From NCBI GenBank assembly GCA_002751075.1, contig NAOQ01000002.1, positions 483,302 to 521,011 of the forward strand: a DNA stretch of 37,710 nucleotides. Reading direction: 5' to 3'. Source of the DNA: Ichthyophonus hoferi (Eukaryota > Opisthokonta > Ichthyosporea > Ichthyophonida > Ichthyophonidae). Both the position numbers and the translations under genes were made by a program. The notes under the pieces are model-generated. The model ran no database searches and was not told the DNA's origin. It saw only the letters and a program-made list of their open reading frames with translations. How positions within the stretch are numbered: position 1 is the stretch's first letter; each line of letters opens with the position of its first letter. Shown here piece after piece: positions 13,101-24,639 of this stretch.

Positions 13101-16100
13101 GTATATATATTGTCAGTGATTTTTCCAATTTACATACATGCTTATTGTGGTTTGGGGTGGTGGGATCTGATATAGATTTCGGAGGAAATTCTCAAATATG
13201 TTCTTCGAGATCTCACTGATAGTCATGGGGGTTTTTACTGTGGAGAGGATGCTGATTCGTTCCCTACTGTTGAAAGTACTACAACTAAAGGTAGGCGGAG
13301 TGTTAAATGTAAATATTTGCGAAAGTAATATTACTATACATTCATTTGTTATCCTTAGGGCTGGAGGGTTTTTTCATTTCATGAATGTAGTGTTTTTTCT
13401 TTTTACTACCTTGTAATTTAGGGTATAATGCAATAATGCCTTTATGGATCTCAAACTATTAGAGGATGTTTTCCCGTAATATCAACTGTAACCTGATCGG
13501 ATGCTGATTATATTAATCCATCCAATTATTGCTAAACAAAGATTAATTGCATATATTGATAATCGATTACTGATTGGTCACTATATTTTAATTTGAATAT
13601 GTCAGATATATACAATTATAGGCCCCTGGGGTAGGTCCACAAATCCAGTTAAAACGTAAATCATTATGGTTCTAGCTTTTTCTCTTAAATATAAATGCAT
13701 CGAAACGTACACCAGTGTATGATATATAGTGGGAGGCCACTGTTGGCCAATAAACGACAGCTAAAAGGTCGATCTTGATTGGATTGATACATAGGTTGAA
13801 GACCCGAAACAGCCAGTAAGAGATAAACTAAATTGAAAGACAGAATTTGACTGGATATGGGGTGGCCCAATCACAGAGGGGGCATTTTGTGTCTGGACTT
13901 TTGACGAATTAAAGGCAGCACTGGAAGGTGTAGAGGTGGGCATATTTGAATTTTAATTACACTTACGCACTATCTAATTGGTTCTTTCTGTCGATTTAAT
14001 CTTCACTAAATCTAATCCTTTTTTTATCTTCAAAATTCAAATTAAAATTGTCCTTGAAAATAATGACCGAATGTGACTGGCTATTAGGGTCAATACATAC
14101 TGTTCACTTTAAAGCTGAAGTTTAAACGACATCAGCATTTTGTCATGGATTATGCTAAATTTTCAAGTGCAATCTCCTCAACCTATATACGTCATAACGC
14201 TGTAATCTGATCTGAGCACGGTTTAGTATGTACATATATATAGAATATATGTTAAGTCATACATGTATATAGATATATACTGAAGCCACAGACAAAACGT
14301 TCCCCACATTCACACAATAATAATATATACTTGTATATATTTAGTACAACTGGTAACTATAAAAGCGGGCATTTACAAATAACTATATATATATAACCTT
14401 ACCTGTCCGTCCTATTTATAGTTTTAGAATAGCATTAATTAAGCTGTAATACAGGTTTCTGGGCCCCATTTGTAGCCGGTTTTAAATAGCCAATTGGCAC
14501 CTGGGATTAAAAAATTATCAATACCAATAACCACATAAAAGTGTATTATACCCATATATATATTGTTGTATTATACCCATGTATAGATGTATAGGGTTGT
14601 AGTAAACCGAGGTTCATGTCTTACCTCAGCCAACGCCTGCATAATAGCACGGCTGAGACTAGATATTTTCCCCTTGCTATTAAGCTACCCGTAGGGTCGA
14701 TCTATGCATTAATACTTCTACTAATACCCAGTGAATATGAATAGACATGGCTCTCTATATGAGATGTTATCGTTAAGGACGTTTTAACATTGCCTATATT
14801 CGAATTGACACCCACCTATATATATGCCTGGATCCACTATTAATGGGAGTGATCCATACACAGGGGGTAGGCCAAGATACTCTCTTTGACGTCTTCTGCT
14901 ATCACTATGACTTGCAGGCCAATGATAATATTATGTCATACTATGGAATGGTTGGTGATTTGGATGGGAAGGTAGGTGGTTGGTTGAAATATTTTTAATA
15001 TTATGATCATATTGGTTGCTAAGAACTTTATTATAAAATAGTTGTATGCGAAGGGATGTAGTGTAAGAGAAATTAAAAAAGGAAATATTGGTATATTATA
15101 TTATATTATATTATACTTTACCACAAATATCATCCAGTGTCCACTTTCTTGTTATCATATCTACTTATATCCAACATTGCATCTCTTCAGATTGTATTGC
15201 GGGCCAGGAGTACCGTTGATGAGACTGCCAATGCATACTCCGTGACTGTAGACCAAACAAAAGAGCTATTAGTAAAGGGACGGGAGATTCTCTGGGCTAT
15301 CCGGTATATATATTTTACCCTCCTCCCATGATATTCCAACTATATTCTAATGTTGTTTATTTAAATTTTCCTGAACCATTCAAATAAATGCCTTTAAATT
15401 ATTTCTACCACCTATACTTTGGCAGCCGTCAAAGCGTCATTCAGAGACTGTGGCATTCTACCTATTGAATTTGCTGTACATTTTGTTTTCTTAGGGTTAT
15501 TTTTCCTTGTTTATATACTACACCATTTCTCTCTCTCTTTCTCGCTCTCCTCATATTTTGTTGTTTTTTTGACTACGTCGTCGTCTTTAGCTTTCTCGTC
15601 TCTTGTTTGCTCTCTCTGTCCTATGTGATTTCTATTATTCTTTATTATTATTATTATTATTATTATTCGTTAGAGTTGTACTTGTCTTTTTCTCTCCATT
15701 TGTTCCCAAAATTAATCACAATTCTCATTACCATTTTCAGTTATTCATTTCCATACTATATATGTGTCTGACCAACAGAACTTACGTGACCGTTATGACC
15801 TCTTATTGGTGTAGAGTCACGAGTGTCCTACCAGTATATATTTTCTTTATCTTACTGTAATAACATTTACAGGCAGAAACGACCCCACCCACATCGTGAT
15901 GACAAGATCTTAGTGGCGTGGAATGGTAATAAATCCCTCTAATTCAATAGTTGCCTACTCTTGCTTTGTGATCCTTCATCTATATATTTTTTCTATATTT
16001 TTAAAAATAAATCCCATTGGTACTTAAGTAACAATAACCGGATAGCCAACCACCATTTCTGATTTAAATCCCAGTTCAGCCAATAGTAAGTGTATATTAG

Positions 16101-19100
16101 GACCTACTCCCGCCACTCTCTAGGCAAGAAGCTCTCATTCCATGATGTGATACCTTAATGCTGATATTCCGCCTATTGTAGATGAGAGTTATCTTTTATA
16201 TATATATAATATTGTTAATAGTCCTATCTGGTAGGTATTTATTCCCTTGATATGACAATACCAGTGCTGCCCTGCTACCATTCCCTTCGATCCATATCAG
16301 TACCTAGAAACATATATACTCTTGCATGATTGGGTAGTCTAGTCTATAAATATCATCAAGATTGACTGATGATGTCACATACTTGTATGGCCCTGCAACT
16401 CCCCCTTTGCACTATTATGCTTACAGGCACTAACACCCTTTCTCTGCCTATCCCTCTCTTTGCTACATACACAAACCTACCTTAACCATACTATTATATA
16501 TATGTATATGTATATGTATTGATAATGCTATAGGGATGATGATCAGTGCCTTAGCTAAAGCTAGTATAGTGTTTGGAGAGGATCAGTACAAAGAGGCCGC
16601 AATCAAAGCCGCCACCTTCATTAAGGACAACATGACTGGTACATCTAAAGGCAAGGGTGCGTATATAATTTAATATCATGCACGCATCCTATTGGGTACC
16701 AACAACATATGCATATTACTTATGAACCAATACATAAAAAGATTAACCAATATAATAATCGTAGAGATTTTTAGTATAAAACCGCACATTTAAACTTAGT
16801 CCAATAGATACCTCAAGATCTAATTTTTGAAGTGACCAAAGAGTGATGATCTATAGAGTTAACAATGATAATAGATGTACATAAATAAAAATTATAGATC
16901 ACAATTGTGGTAAGTTATTTACGACTATACCACTTAGGAAAGGTGAATGGCATGTATATAATATTGTAGGCTAGCTTATGATTGGTGCTTATCCCATATA
17001 TAATGGCATTAACCTATCAGAAATCCTTCTATTTTTAAAAAGGTTTTATTGATAAATCATTATCATATGTTTAATTAAATGACTGACCAATGGAATGGCA
17101 CTAGACATTTCCAAACTAGTACGCACCTACAGGGACGGATCATCTAAGATTGCAGGGTTTGCGGTGAGTGATGTCAAATTATGCGCATACACTCATGTAT
17201 ACTATATACATCCATGCCTATGTATATCGCATGTGTACATTACATCAATATATGTTGGTGTTTGGTATATACATTACTCTCTCTCTTTCTATATGTGGTA
17301 ATAAGCATTAAACATGTCATCTTTCTGTACTTTATCTTTACACTCCATGACCTTTGTACGGGCCATAGGTACTTTTTTTCTTCTTTTTTTCCCTCTTCTT
17401 CCTTCTTCTTTCTTGGTTTTGGTTGGGACAGTAGGATTATAGCACTGCCCATTGGTTAGTAATGGAGATGCATAATTATCTTTCAACAGTACGTAAAACA
17501 TCCCAATTTATTGTTTTTACTATATAAAGGCATTCTGGTCCAAGATTATTGATAGTGAAATGAGGCATTAAAAAGGTAGTTAAAGAAAAAAGATCCAATC
17601 ATAGTAATAATAGTAATAATTGGGAATTATAAAGGAGCACTAGTGTATTTCATTGACTGCATGTAATTTAATCACAATAGGCTGATAGGTAGTGATTTAT
17701 TAGTAGTGGTCACGAATAACGTAATATTATAATGTTTAGTTGGTAGTTTGTGGTTGTTATAGATATGTATGGCCCAAACATTACTGCTAAGAGGGTATTT
17801 TTAACTTTCTTCTTTGCATAGCTGATTTTTATTATTAATATTCTTATTATTATTATTATTATTATCGTATAGATCAATATATCTATAGAGATCAACAAAA
17901 GAAAAAAATCATGTTTTCTTTTAAGTATACTTGTAAATAAATTGGATATCGATTATAGTATATTAATTGCTACTTAATGTTTAATTGATTGCTTATTAAT
18001 TACTGTTAATATGCGATTACATTCACATAATACACAACGTAAAGGTGACGTGCTCACTCTCTATCTATTCATATAATACCATCATATGATCTATTTATTA
18101 TACCTATTTTAAAATAGCTAATCATATATCAACTGCATGCGATTTGTGGAAAATTACTTATTATTTAAAGCTATAAAATGATTTATATCTAATAATTTTA
18201 TATTTTCTTTATCAGGACGACTACGCGTTTTTGATTCATGGATTACTAGATCTTTATGAGGCCACCAATGACAACCAATGGTTGCAGTGGGCCGTCACGT
18301 TGCAACAGAGCATGGTAAAGTCACTGTCATGGTTACTGCTTTGTTTTTATGGTCTAATATTTATTATGGTTGCGTTTATTTTTTGTTACATTTAGTTTTA
18401 ACTCTCTTACTCATTCTCTCACTCTAGTTACCCCTTGTTCCTCGTGCTTACTTTTTTGTTCTTTTCTTAACTCATCCTCTATTCATATGCTGTTCTACCG
18501 TGCATATATATACATAAATATTTATACCCACATACATATATATATATATAGTTATATACATACATACACACATACATACATACATACATGCATACATAAC
18601 ATACATACATACATACATACATACATACATACATACATACATACATACATACATACATNNNNNNNNNNNNNNNNNNNNNNNNNNNNNNNNNNNNNNNNNN
18701 NNNNNNNNNNNNNNNNNNNNNNNNNNNNNNNNNNNNNNNNNNNNNNNNNNNNNNNNNNNNNNNNNNNNNNNNNNNNNNNNNNNNNNNNNNNNNNNNNNNN
18801 NNNNNNNNNNNNNNNNNNNNNNNNNNNNNNNNNNNNNNNNNNNNNNNNNNNNNNNNNNNNNNNNNNNNNNNNNNNNNNNNNNNNNNNNNNNNNNNNNNNN
18901 NNNNNNNNNNNNNNNNNNNNNNNNNNNNNNNNNNNNNNNNNNNNNNNNNNNNNNNNNNNNNNNNNNNNNNNNNNNNNNNNNNNNNNNNNNNNNNNNNNNN
19001 NNNNNNNNNNNNNNNNNNNNNNNNNNNNNNNNNNNNNNNNNNNNNNNNNNNNNNNNNNNNNNNNNNNNNNNNNNNNNNNNNNNNNNNNNNNNNNNNNNNN

Positions 19101-19461
19101 NNNNNNNNNNNNNNNNNNNNNNNNNNNNNNNNNNNNNNNNNNNNNNNNNNNNNNNNNNNNNNNNNNNNNNNNNNNNATACATACATACATACATACATAC
19201 ATACATACATACATACATACATACATACATACATACATACATACATAAATACATACATGCTACTAGCATCTACATCTCTATTGCTTTTATCCAGTCTTTT
19301 CCCTTTGACCTTATTAACGATCTATCATTTATTATATTTTACCATGTTTGTCTTGCATCTTTATATTTTTATTGTATTTATTCCAAGTCCTTTCTTCTTT
19401 CTTTTCCTATACGACTACAATATAAACATTTAAAATTCTAACTGAAGTATCCAATGATTAC

Positions 19462-19494
<33 letters not shown>

Positions 19495-21795
19495 GGATGC
19501 CCTATTTTGGGATAGCAACAATGGAGGTTATTGGGGCTCAGCGGAGTCCCCTGACGTAATGTTCCGGTTCAAAGAGGGTATTTATGCTTGTTGAATAGTT
19601 CGCTAAGGACCCGCACATACACATATGCAGAAAAGTATATATATGTATTTAAATATATATATAAAAACATCGCACATATGGGGCTAGACTATCTCCAATT
19701 TACATCTGATCAGAACGGTATTTAGTTTACGTGATGCTATTTTATGTATATATGTCTAAGGGTTTAAGTGTTAGATTTAAAGCAGTCATTGTATTGGCAA
19801 AGTAATTATCTGATTTACGTAATTGGTTTACTACTGTGTTGATGGAAAGTGTTTTAAGACAGCATTTTGGTGTCTGTGAGGATTAATTTATTAAAGAGAA
19901 AACGGTATCAACTAGATTATAGAATCAATTTGGTCGGACAACACTCTCCCTCTATCACATTTATTGCATTCGATGTAAACCGGGCTTTGTTATAACTAGA
20001 TGTGTACAGGTGTGGAAAGACCTCCACATAGACATATCCTCCTATAATACCTGTCACACATTACATAAAAGAAACACTTGGGCCGCAAAAAGGAGATTGA
20101 TTAGTGGCTGATTGTTGTAATTAAGCATCAATCACTTATCTAGACAAGCATTCCTGATGACTGGTGATTGGTTTATTATTTTAACTCTGTTAATTATCCA
20201 TGCTTTATGGACTATAAATGTCATTAGAGTTTAGTTTATCAATCATTATTTCAAAACCAGATTTATGGAGAGTGTATCAGTAGGTGAAAGAACACAGTAA
20301 GATACTATTGGTTGTACTGTTTGGAATTGACTGACTTGTAGAGGCTGGCATTTTGAATTTTTATGTATAGTTTTCTATTATAGACGAGTTATATATGTCA
20401 CTTACTCTGTTGGGCCATCAATTAGCCATGTCTTGGTTTAAATGCTTAGATTGCATTTACTAATCCAGTTCATGCTATTTTATCAACTCCAATCTGCCGA
20501 ATTTGGTTTTAACTGGATAATTTGATTATATCACTTAGATCAATGATTCTTGCCTTTTATGATAATGTGTGATGTTATACAATATAGTACAACATTCTGC
20601 AATACAATATATTACAATATATTACAATACCATGCGACGCATTAGGATAGAATGCACTATCAATCATCAACACATCATAACCCTGCTCTATACTTCTCTA
20701 GACTATGATGGAAGTGAAGCCTCGCCTAACTCTGTGGCTGCACTTAATCTACAACGCATGGCGGCCTTGACGAAACTACCCCCCTCTTCCCCTCATGTGG
20801 ATAGGTAGGTTATACTTTAATGTGAACCTTTATTGGTCCTTTCTCAGTTTTAGTTTTTAAAAACACTTAACCCATTCATAGACCGGGATTAAGTAGGTAT
20901 TTGTTTATACTTTTTATTATTATTCAAAGATACTTAAATACCAGATACTTTATTATTACTATATGGGACATTACATTACAACCTTATAATTTAAGGCAGG
21001 ATGTATGTCATAAATACATTAATGCATACATATCACTTATGAATAGATTGGATTACTATGTATCAGAGGTACTAATTATTGACTTAGGGTAACATACACT
21101 ATATTCAGGGCTATATCATTGTTTGCATTTAAACCTTTGAAACTTGCTGGTTACTTGTTATGGTTATTATATTCTAGGATGTTTTTATAGGCTACATTGT
21201 GCTTTCCTACATAATTAATTACAAATCAATTGCAAAACATTCTATTCAATTGCAATAATTGGCTTTTAATCACTGATTGATAAATATTGCCTCCCTCCCT
21301 CACATAAATGGGCCAATAGTATATGATTTCATAACCCCAATAAGGGTATGGCAAACTGTTAAAATGTATAGGATAAAGGGGTTTCCTACCCTATTGGCTC
21401 TATTGAATGATATATGGTATGAACTTTAGTATATATGCTTAGTACTGATGGGTGTGTATGTAAGGTTTGAAGGTATATAAATGTGTTGAGAAACATAATT
21501 GTGATATGTATGCATGTACTCATGGGTTGATATGAGTGTATGCATATTGTTTTATTAACTGTTATAATATATATTTACTTGTATATTCATATATATACAT
21601 ACACATACATACACATACATACATACGTCCGTACATACATACATGCATACATACTATTGCACATACTTGCATGCATATCTATCCACACATAATCACAGAG
21701 TATTGAAATCGTTTGGTGAAGCATTAGAATCATCACCCATGACCCTGCCCTTAATGCTGGTAGCCCTCATTAATTACCACAAAAAAGAAGCTTAG
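6935..21795 (+). CDS. SPATA20: SPATA20 / DUF255 thioredoxin-domain protein (19 exons)
   Basis: Exons: 6935-7110, 8100-8223, 8961-9033, 10243-10400, 10900-10999, 11718-11833, 12135-12217, 12577-12664, 13176-13290, 13877-13935, 14864-14971, 15191-15303, 15873-15925, 16534-16656, 17105-17163, 18216-18314, 19496-19577, 20702-20804, 21699-21795 (1929 bases, 642 aa plus TAG). Family knowledge: relatives (bacterial YyaL, mammalian SPATA20/Ssp411) join an N-terminal thioredoxin-like domain to an alpha/alpha-barrel; their reaction is not settled. Seen: [20 protein letters not shown] (11-30), CHYC at 58-61, [131 protein letters not shown]. Odd: a GC donor in intron 8, Y for the usual W in CHWC, and an end roughly 80-100 residues short of vertebrate proteins. 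Introns show no further coding signal. Confidence 0.97.
8100..8223 (+). CDS. SPATA20: SPATA20 exon 2 (CHYC and DREERP)
   Basis: Acceptor CCCTAAACAG, donor GTATGC. Completes [16 protein letters not shown] and continues to [18 protein letters not shown]. The usual family text is DREERPD; here H follows P. Confidence 0.96.
8961..9033 (+). CDS. SPATA20: SPATA20 exon 3
   Basis: Encodes [20 protein letters not shown] then PDLR, the strongly conserved [13 protein letters not shown] block. Ends phase 1. Confidence 0.95.
10243..10400 (+). CDS. SPATA20: SPATA20 exon 4
   Basis: Encodes [19 protein letters not shown] and the following helix to HIKEYLK. The GTYYPP block closes the thioredoxin-like domain. 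Donor GTCAGT. Confidence 0.95.
10416..10550. repeat. Degenerate TTA/ACT trinucleotide repeat
   Basis: Mixed ATT, ACT and GTT triplets in SPATA20 intron 4, just after the donor. The long open frame here is a product of the repeat. Confidence 0.7.
10900..10999 (+). CDS. SPATA20: SPATA20 exon 5
   Basis: Acceptor ATCAACACAG, donor GTAGGC. Encodes the linker and [20 protein letters not shown], the SYD-x-x-x-GGF segment that opens the barrel domain. Confidence 0.94.
11718..11833 (+). CDS. SPATA20: SPATA20 exon 6
   Basis: Completes [20 protein letters not shown] and runs to MALQTLK. The A-PKF motif is a family hallmark. Confidence 0.95.
12135..12217 (+). CDS. SPATA20: SPATA20 exon 7
   Basis: Encodes [20 protein letters not shown] then DKYWNVP, ending phase 2 within the histidine codon of VPHFEKM. 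Confidence 0.96.
12350..12535. repeat. AT-rich TAATATAATA degenerate repeat
   Basis: Units such as TAATATAATA and ACAACATAATA recur through the second half of SPATA20 intron 7. Confidence 0.6.
12577..12664 (+). CDS. SPATA20: SPATA20 exon 8 (GC donor)
   Basis: Encodes [20 protein letters not shown] and TTKQPFYRE. The exon ends AGAG followed by GCAAGT, the consensus of GC-AG introns. A GT four bases downstream would break the phase with exon 9. Confidence 0.9.
13176..13290 (+). CDS. SPATA20: SPATA20 exon 9
   Basis: Encodes [15 protein letters not shown] and [14 protein letters not shown]. The GGFY-x-x-EDADS motif is a core barrel element. Confidence 0.95.
13877..13935 (+). CDS. SPATA20: SPATA20 exon 10
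   Basis: Completes [20 protein letters not shown], matching the family EGAYYVWT segment. Acceptor CCCAATCACAG, donor GTGGGC. Confidence 0.92.
14864..14971 (+). CDS. SPATA20: SPATA20 exon 11
   Basis: Encodes [20 protein letters not shown] and [17 protein letters not shown]-x-x-HY-x-L-x-x-x-GN is the matching family text, with D in place of G here. Confidence 0.92.
15191..15303 (+). CDS. SPATA20: SPATA20 exon 12
   Basis: Encodes [20 protein letters not shown] and a helix to ILWAI, ending phase 2 before [12 protein letters not shown]. Confidence 0.92.
15642..15668. repeat. TTA microsatellite
   Basis: About eight ATT triplets in SPATA20 intron 12, after a pyrimidine-rich stretch. Confidence 0.75.
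15873..15925 (+). CDS. SPATA20: SPATA20 exon 13
   Basis: Short exon encoding [18 protein letters not shown], the conserved RP-x-x-DDK-x-L-x-x-WNG block. An AG-ended stretch near 15443 was not used because it breaks this block. Confidence 0.94.
16534..16656 (+). CDS. SPATA20: SPATA20 exon 14
   Basis: Encodes [20 protein letters not shown] and the next helix to MTGTSKGK. Acceptor AATGCTATAG, donor GTGCGT. Confidence 0.94.
17105..17163 (+). CDS. SPATA20: SPATA20 exon 15
   Basis: Encodes [20 protein letters not shown], equivalent to the LMRTCYTG and GFLEDYAF region of mammalian proteins. Donor GTGAGT. Confidence 0.9.
17368..17418 (+). repeat. Polypyrimidine tract
   Basis: Nearly pure T and C (runs of CTT and TTC) in SPATA20 intron 15, far from any used acceptor. 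Confidence 0.6.
18216..18314 (+). CDS. SPATA20: SPATA20 exon 16
   Basis: Encodes [20 protein letters not shown] and [13 protein letters not shown], a conserved helical pair. Acceptor TTTCTTTATCAG is strong. Confidence 0.96.
18553..19258. repeat. ACAT microsatellite with internal assembly gap
   Basis: Tetranucleotide ACAT (TGTA on the other strand) repeats flank a run of N from 18659 to 19176 (518 unknown bases) in SPATA20 intron 16. The gap length may be a placeholder or estimate. Long frames called across it are artefacts. Confidence 0.95.
19461..19495 (+). repeat. CATATA microsatellite forming the intron 16 acceptor
   Basis: Repeated CATATA units lead directly into TATAG, the 3' splice site of exon 17. 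There is no pyrimidine tract in the last 30 bases of the intron. Confidence 0.75.
19496..19577 (+). CDS. SPATA20: SPATA20 exon 17
   Basis: Encodes [20 protein letters not shown] and VMFRFKE, the FWD-x-x-x-GGY segment. Ends phase 1 before [12 protein letters not shown]. Confidence 0.95.
20702..20804 (+). CDS. SPATA20: SPATA20 exon 18
   Basis: Acceptor TATACTTCTCTAG. Encodes [20 protein letters not shown] and a helix to PHVD. D-G-x-x-PS-N-S is the conserved motif here. Confidence 0.95.
21593..21655. repeat. ACAT microsatellite, second site
   Basis: Imperfect ACAT repeat in the last intron of SPATA20, about 45 bases upstream of exon 19. Same unit as the gapped repeat in intron 16. Confidence 0.7.
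21699..21795 (+). CDS. SPATA20: SPATA20 exon 19 (terminal)
   Basis: Acceptor ATAATCACAG. Encodes [32 protein letters not shown] and TAG. Homologues usually carry a further segment beginning near LKQIVICGD. I found no such exon in frame downstream. Confidence 0.85.
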
Positions 21796-22100
21796 ATAAA
21801 ATAATATCATTAAGCCATATGAGGAGGACCAATGGGAAACTGTCTAATGTGTCTGAATATAGAGCTGCTTTTGGGGGATTTATGTGAAAAGCATTATTTG
21901 GTGAGGGGTGGGGTCAGAAAAAATTAGGGAGACCTTTATTGGGTAAGGGTCAAAGGTCTCTGTGAGCATTCCCCTTTTGGCTCCCACACCATAACTATTG
22001 TAATAAATTATGTCTGTCATACCCCCAGTTTATTGTAGTTATTGTATTAGCTGGTATGCGTATTTGTATATTTTAATCCCAATTCATAATCATTGGCTGA
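21796..22100. other. SPATA20 3' UTR and flank
   Basis: Non-coding sequence after the stop. It contains the candidate polyadenylation signal at 22002 and GT-rich sequence just after it. No other gene seen. Confidence 0.5.
22002..22007 (+). terminator. Candidate polyadenylation signal for SPATA20
   Basis: AATAAA about 207 bases past the stop, followed within about 30 bases by T- and GT-rich sequence, as expected for a cleavage site. Confidence 0.5.
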
Positions 22101-23470
22101 AAAAGTCTAAATAACTATGGTTTTACTAATATGTAACTAAATATTTTGGATTTTTTTCTATATAAGCATTTATGGATACCTATACTATAGTAGCTGATTG
22201 GTATTAACAATTATACACACACTTAAAATTGGAAAATCAATTCCTTATGGTGAACTAGTCATAATTGTTAAGGTGCCGTCTAGGGATTCTAGATATCAAT
22301 TGTCCTCATTTTTACAAATTTGATTGGTTAAATTAGGGGGTTTTTTGACTTCCATGATTCACATCATTACTATTGCCATAGATCTACATTGAAAATTGCT
22401 CTTCTCAAAGTTTAATGAAATATTAGGAAATTTGTTTGAGTGAAATTGACAACGTAATTACTGCTTTACTAATACGTAACCAAATATTATATGTTTTTTT
22501 CTATATAAGCTTTTATAAATGCCTACATTATAGTAATTGGACAAAATTAGCAATTATGCATACAATTTTTTTTAAAAAAAAAAAACTAATTGTGTGTTAA
22601 AATAGCCATGATTTATCTTGTGGTTTCCAAAGATCCTAGAGATCAAATTTTTTCGATGTTCCAAATTTTATTGGTTGGGTTAAAAATATTTTGACTAATG
22701 ATTCACAGCACTCCTATAACTGTAGATTTGCATGAAAACTTGTTCATATTCAAAATTAATGAAAATGATAATATTTTTTTGGCGAAACCCCCAAAGGAGT
22801 AACTAAAGCTTTACTGATTTATTCTCAATGTTTCTAGTTTGATTGGCTAAAATAGGGTTTTTTAAAAAAAAATTGATGATTCACATCACTCCAGTTACCA
22901 TAAATCTATATATAAATTGTTTGTTTTCAAAAAATTGTAAAAATAGCAGTTTTGGCTGTTGAAACCCCCTGGGAAGTATGATTTTTACAAAACAAAATTC
23001 CTTATTTTTGCAAGTTTTACGGATAACATATTGTTTTTGAATCTTTATGATTTATAACACAGCCATAACCATAGATCTATATTTAAAATTGTTTGTTTTG
23101 AAAAAAATATTGAAAATAGTAATTTTGTTAAAAAAGCCAAAGAAGTAACTAAGGCTTTATTAATATCCTGTCCTTTTTACAGGTTTTTGATTAGTTCAAA
23201 TATGTTTTTTAACCTTTATGATTAACAGCACTCCATTTACTATAGATACATCTACATTTGAGGTTGTTAGATTTCAAAAAAAATAATGAAAATAGCACTT
23301 GTTTTGGTTGGAAATCCTATGTAGCTATAGTTTTTTGAATACTTAGCTGAATATTTTCAGTTTTTTTTCCTATAGTAGCTGTTGCAGATACCTTTATTAC
23401 AGTAGTTGGTTGACATTAGCAATTGTTCACACAATTTAAACAAAAAGTTACAAAATTCAATTCTTCAGGT
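22100..23470. repeat. Decayed tandem array, period about 172 bases
   Basis: A landmark resembling GATTCACATCACTCC followed by ACCATAGATCTACAT recurs at 22356, 22700, 22878, 23049 and 23220. The steps of 344, 178, 171 and 171 bases fit one or two units of about 172. A second landmark (CTATATAAGC or CTATAGTAGC, then ATACCT and TAGCAATT) recurs at 22158, 22501 and 23370 (steps 343 and 869, or two and five units). A third (GTAACTAAGGCTTTACTAAT-like) follows the same register. The copies differ at many sites, so the array is old. No open frame is conserved. The alternating pattern suggests two unit types, A and B. Confidence 0.75.
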
Positions 23471-24590
23471 TAAAAATAGTAACCGTGTGTTAATAATTTA
23501 ATCCTTATTTAATACTTAGGATTATTTAGGTTCTTTATATAGTGTGTAATTATACTTGTGATCACTTTTGATATTTAGTAAATAATAATTTCCTAGGGAT
23601 CAATCTATATAATTATTTTCTCTTATTAGAATACTGTACACTAGTTATAAATAGATTATTCATTATTTTTCTCATAAAAAGCTGCATATTTTCTTTCATA
23701 ACATATAAAAAGATTAGTTATGTTATTGATATTATAATGCAGACCCTTTACTTCCCTGCTCTACGTATGTGACTCACTTCTTATTGTTATTATAAATATA
23801 GTGTCATAAAACATAGCCAAATGCTTTATAATATGTATGTATGTATAATAGCATATAATAAGGTATAGCGATATATACTTTCCTAATCACTGATACACCG
23901 TTATTGGAACTGCTTTAGTTAATCAATAAGAACATTCTTTTAAGTGCAAAGACTTAACCTTTTCCAATAAAAATATGGTATTTAAATACTTAATGAGAAA
24001 TTTTGAATTTTGTTTTTACACTATTTTGAATTACTAAATTAATTATACCATAGTTAATGTAAAATGGATATATGTAGTGTAACCCAGTTTTATTATTTTA
24101 ATGTGTTAAAGCATATCAGCTCCCACAACTTTCGAGTAAGTATTTTGCTAAAAACTTCATGATTTCTTTTATTACTACTTATTGTTGATCTTGCGTTGAA
24201 CATCTAAATAAAAAGCATTCTAGAATAGGGTTCCACTTGGTAGTTAAGACTTGGACATTAATAAATGATAATTAATTAATTAAATGACATCACCAATTGT
24301 ACTTAATTAGGGACTGGATGTTTGATGTAGTATAGAGTATAAATTTACTGTGGTTTTAAATACCGTTGGTCATTGGAGTTGAATCACATGCATAGTGGTT
24401 TATGATGCTTAACTGATAGGTAAGCTCCTGAATAATCCTTTATATAGTCACTGAATGACTTTTTAAAAAAACATGTTTTAAAAAAATCAAGTTTAAGTTC
24501 CCATTGGGTCATATGCTAAACTCAATTGGTTATCACATGGTCAACTTGGTTTTGGCCCAGGTCCAACAACTATATAAACAGCATACATAC
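23471..24590. other. AT-rich intergenic stretch
   Basis: No gene, RNA gene or clear repeat recognised. It lies between the tandem array and the coding relics. Confidence 0.4.
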
Positions 24591-24639
24591 ATATACTTGG
24601 TCTTAATCTTGATTACAAGTTGTAATGAATAAAGATGAG

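Noticed and set aside
18370-19269. Long frames on both strands of more than 200 residues across the ACAT repeat
   Set aside because: They are produced by the tetranucleotide repeat and by reading through unknown bases. The translated text is HTYI or MYVC repeats.
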